The translations under genes and the position numbers were made by a program. A model generated the notes under the pieces. It saw only the letters and a program-made list of their open reading frames with translations, did not search any database and was not told the DNA's origin. DNA of 16,408 nt, taken from Candidatus Elarobacter sp. Lineage in GTDB: Bacteria > Vulcanimicrobiota > Vulcanimicrobiia > Vulcanimicrobiales > Vulcanimicrobiaceae. This document shows, piece after piece, positions 16,128 to 16,408 of the stretch (position 1 is the first letter of the stretch; every line of letters begins with the position of its first letter). The stretch spans positions 1 through 16,408 of the forward strand of contig JASLGJ010000366.1 of the NCBI GenBank assembly GCA_030150085.1, given 5' to 3'.

Positions 16128-16408
16128 CTACTTCGGGACGCGGATCTTCTGGCCGACCGCGAGCGAGGCGGAGCCGAGGTGGTTGACGCCGATGATCTGG
16201 TCGACCGTGGCCTGGACGTCGCCGCCGGCCGGCGTGGTGCGCTCGGCGAGCGACCACAGCGAGTCGCCCGGGCGCACCGAGACGGTGGCGTAGCTGACGG
16301 GCGGCGCGGCGTGGACCGTGCTCGAGATGGCGGGAAGCGTCACCGCCAGGCTGAGTCCCGCGAGGGCCACCGCCGGCATGAGGGTGAGTTTCCGTTTCGT
16401 CGTCCCGT
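16128..16408 (-). CDS. secreted or anchored LysM-domain protein, YneA-like (5' end outside window)
   Basis: A hydrophobic export segment (MPAVALAGLSLAVTLPAISS) is followed by one LysM domain: ATVSVRPGDSLWSLAE at its start, GDVQATVDQIIGVNHLG in the middle and SLAVGQKIRVPK at its very end. LysM binds peptidoglycan glycan chains, so the protein should act in the cell envelope. The arrangement of one N-terminal hydrophobic segment plus a single C-terminal LysM is that of YneA-type cell-division suppressors, often next to lexA, but nothing further is visible here. An ATG at 16379 gives 83 residues, yet the frame stays open to the window edge and encodes TKRKLTL just before it, a typical basic signal-peptide n-region. 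I therefore take the real start to be upstream of the window. Confidence 0.85.
   Translation of the reverse strand, partial: GTTKRKLTLMPAVALAGLSLAVTLPAISSTVHAAPPVSYATVSVRPGDSLWSLAERTTPAGGDVQATVDQIIGVNHLGSASLAVGQKIRVPK

Overview
This is a GC-rich bacterial chromosome segment with dense genes and strong G/C at third codon positions. Three very large TonB-dependent receptors with N-terminal carboxypeptidase-regulatory-like domains imply a cell with an outer membrane. The combination of these receptors, a Clostridium-like Hbd, sucCD and a YneA-like LysM protein reminds me of Candidatus Eremiobacterota (WPS-2/Vulcanimicrobiota). That placement is inference from gene style only; no marker gene is present.

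Left third (1-4540) is central metabolism. A 3-hydroxybutyryl-CoA dehydrogenase (5' end outside the window) overlaps a short-chain-type acyl-CoA dehydrogenase by ATGA and is closed by a clear intrinsic terminator: a short-chain acyl-CoA oxidation (or butyryl-CoA forming) operon. Next comes a gap holding a -10 box and three tandem hairpins with the same GGGTGT loop, an unexplained RNA-like element. A small DCC-family thiol-disulfide oxidoreductase gene lies on the minus strand; its middle 43 bp appear to be inverted relative to the rest of the gene. The succinyl-CoA synthetase pair sucC-sucD follows on the plus strand.

Right three quarters (4541-16022) is an array of three paralogous outer-membrane receptors of 1224, 1156 and 1194 residues, all on the plus strand. 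Each has its own structured leader and its own intrinsic terminator, so they look like separately controlled units rather than an operon. A 71-residue CxxC protein with an extended -10 promoter and an apparently leaderless start sits between receptors 2 and 3. The receptors carry 16, 10 and 14 cysteines, all downstream of the plug and in close pairs, suggesting disulfide-pinned extracellular loops. Their substrates cannot be read from the sequence, and no TonB/ExbBD genes are present.

The right edge holds a convergent LysM-domain secreted protein (minus strand), whose true start probably lies beyond the window. It shares a bidirectional terminator hairpin with receptor 3.

The two observations most worth following are the tandem GGGTGT-loop hairpins at 1848-1915 and the micro-inversion inside the DCC gene at about 2181-2223.
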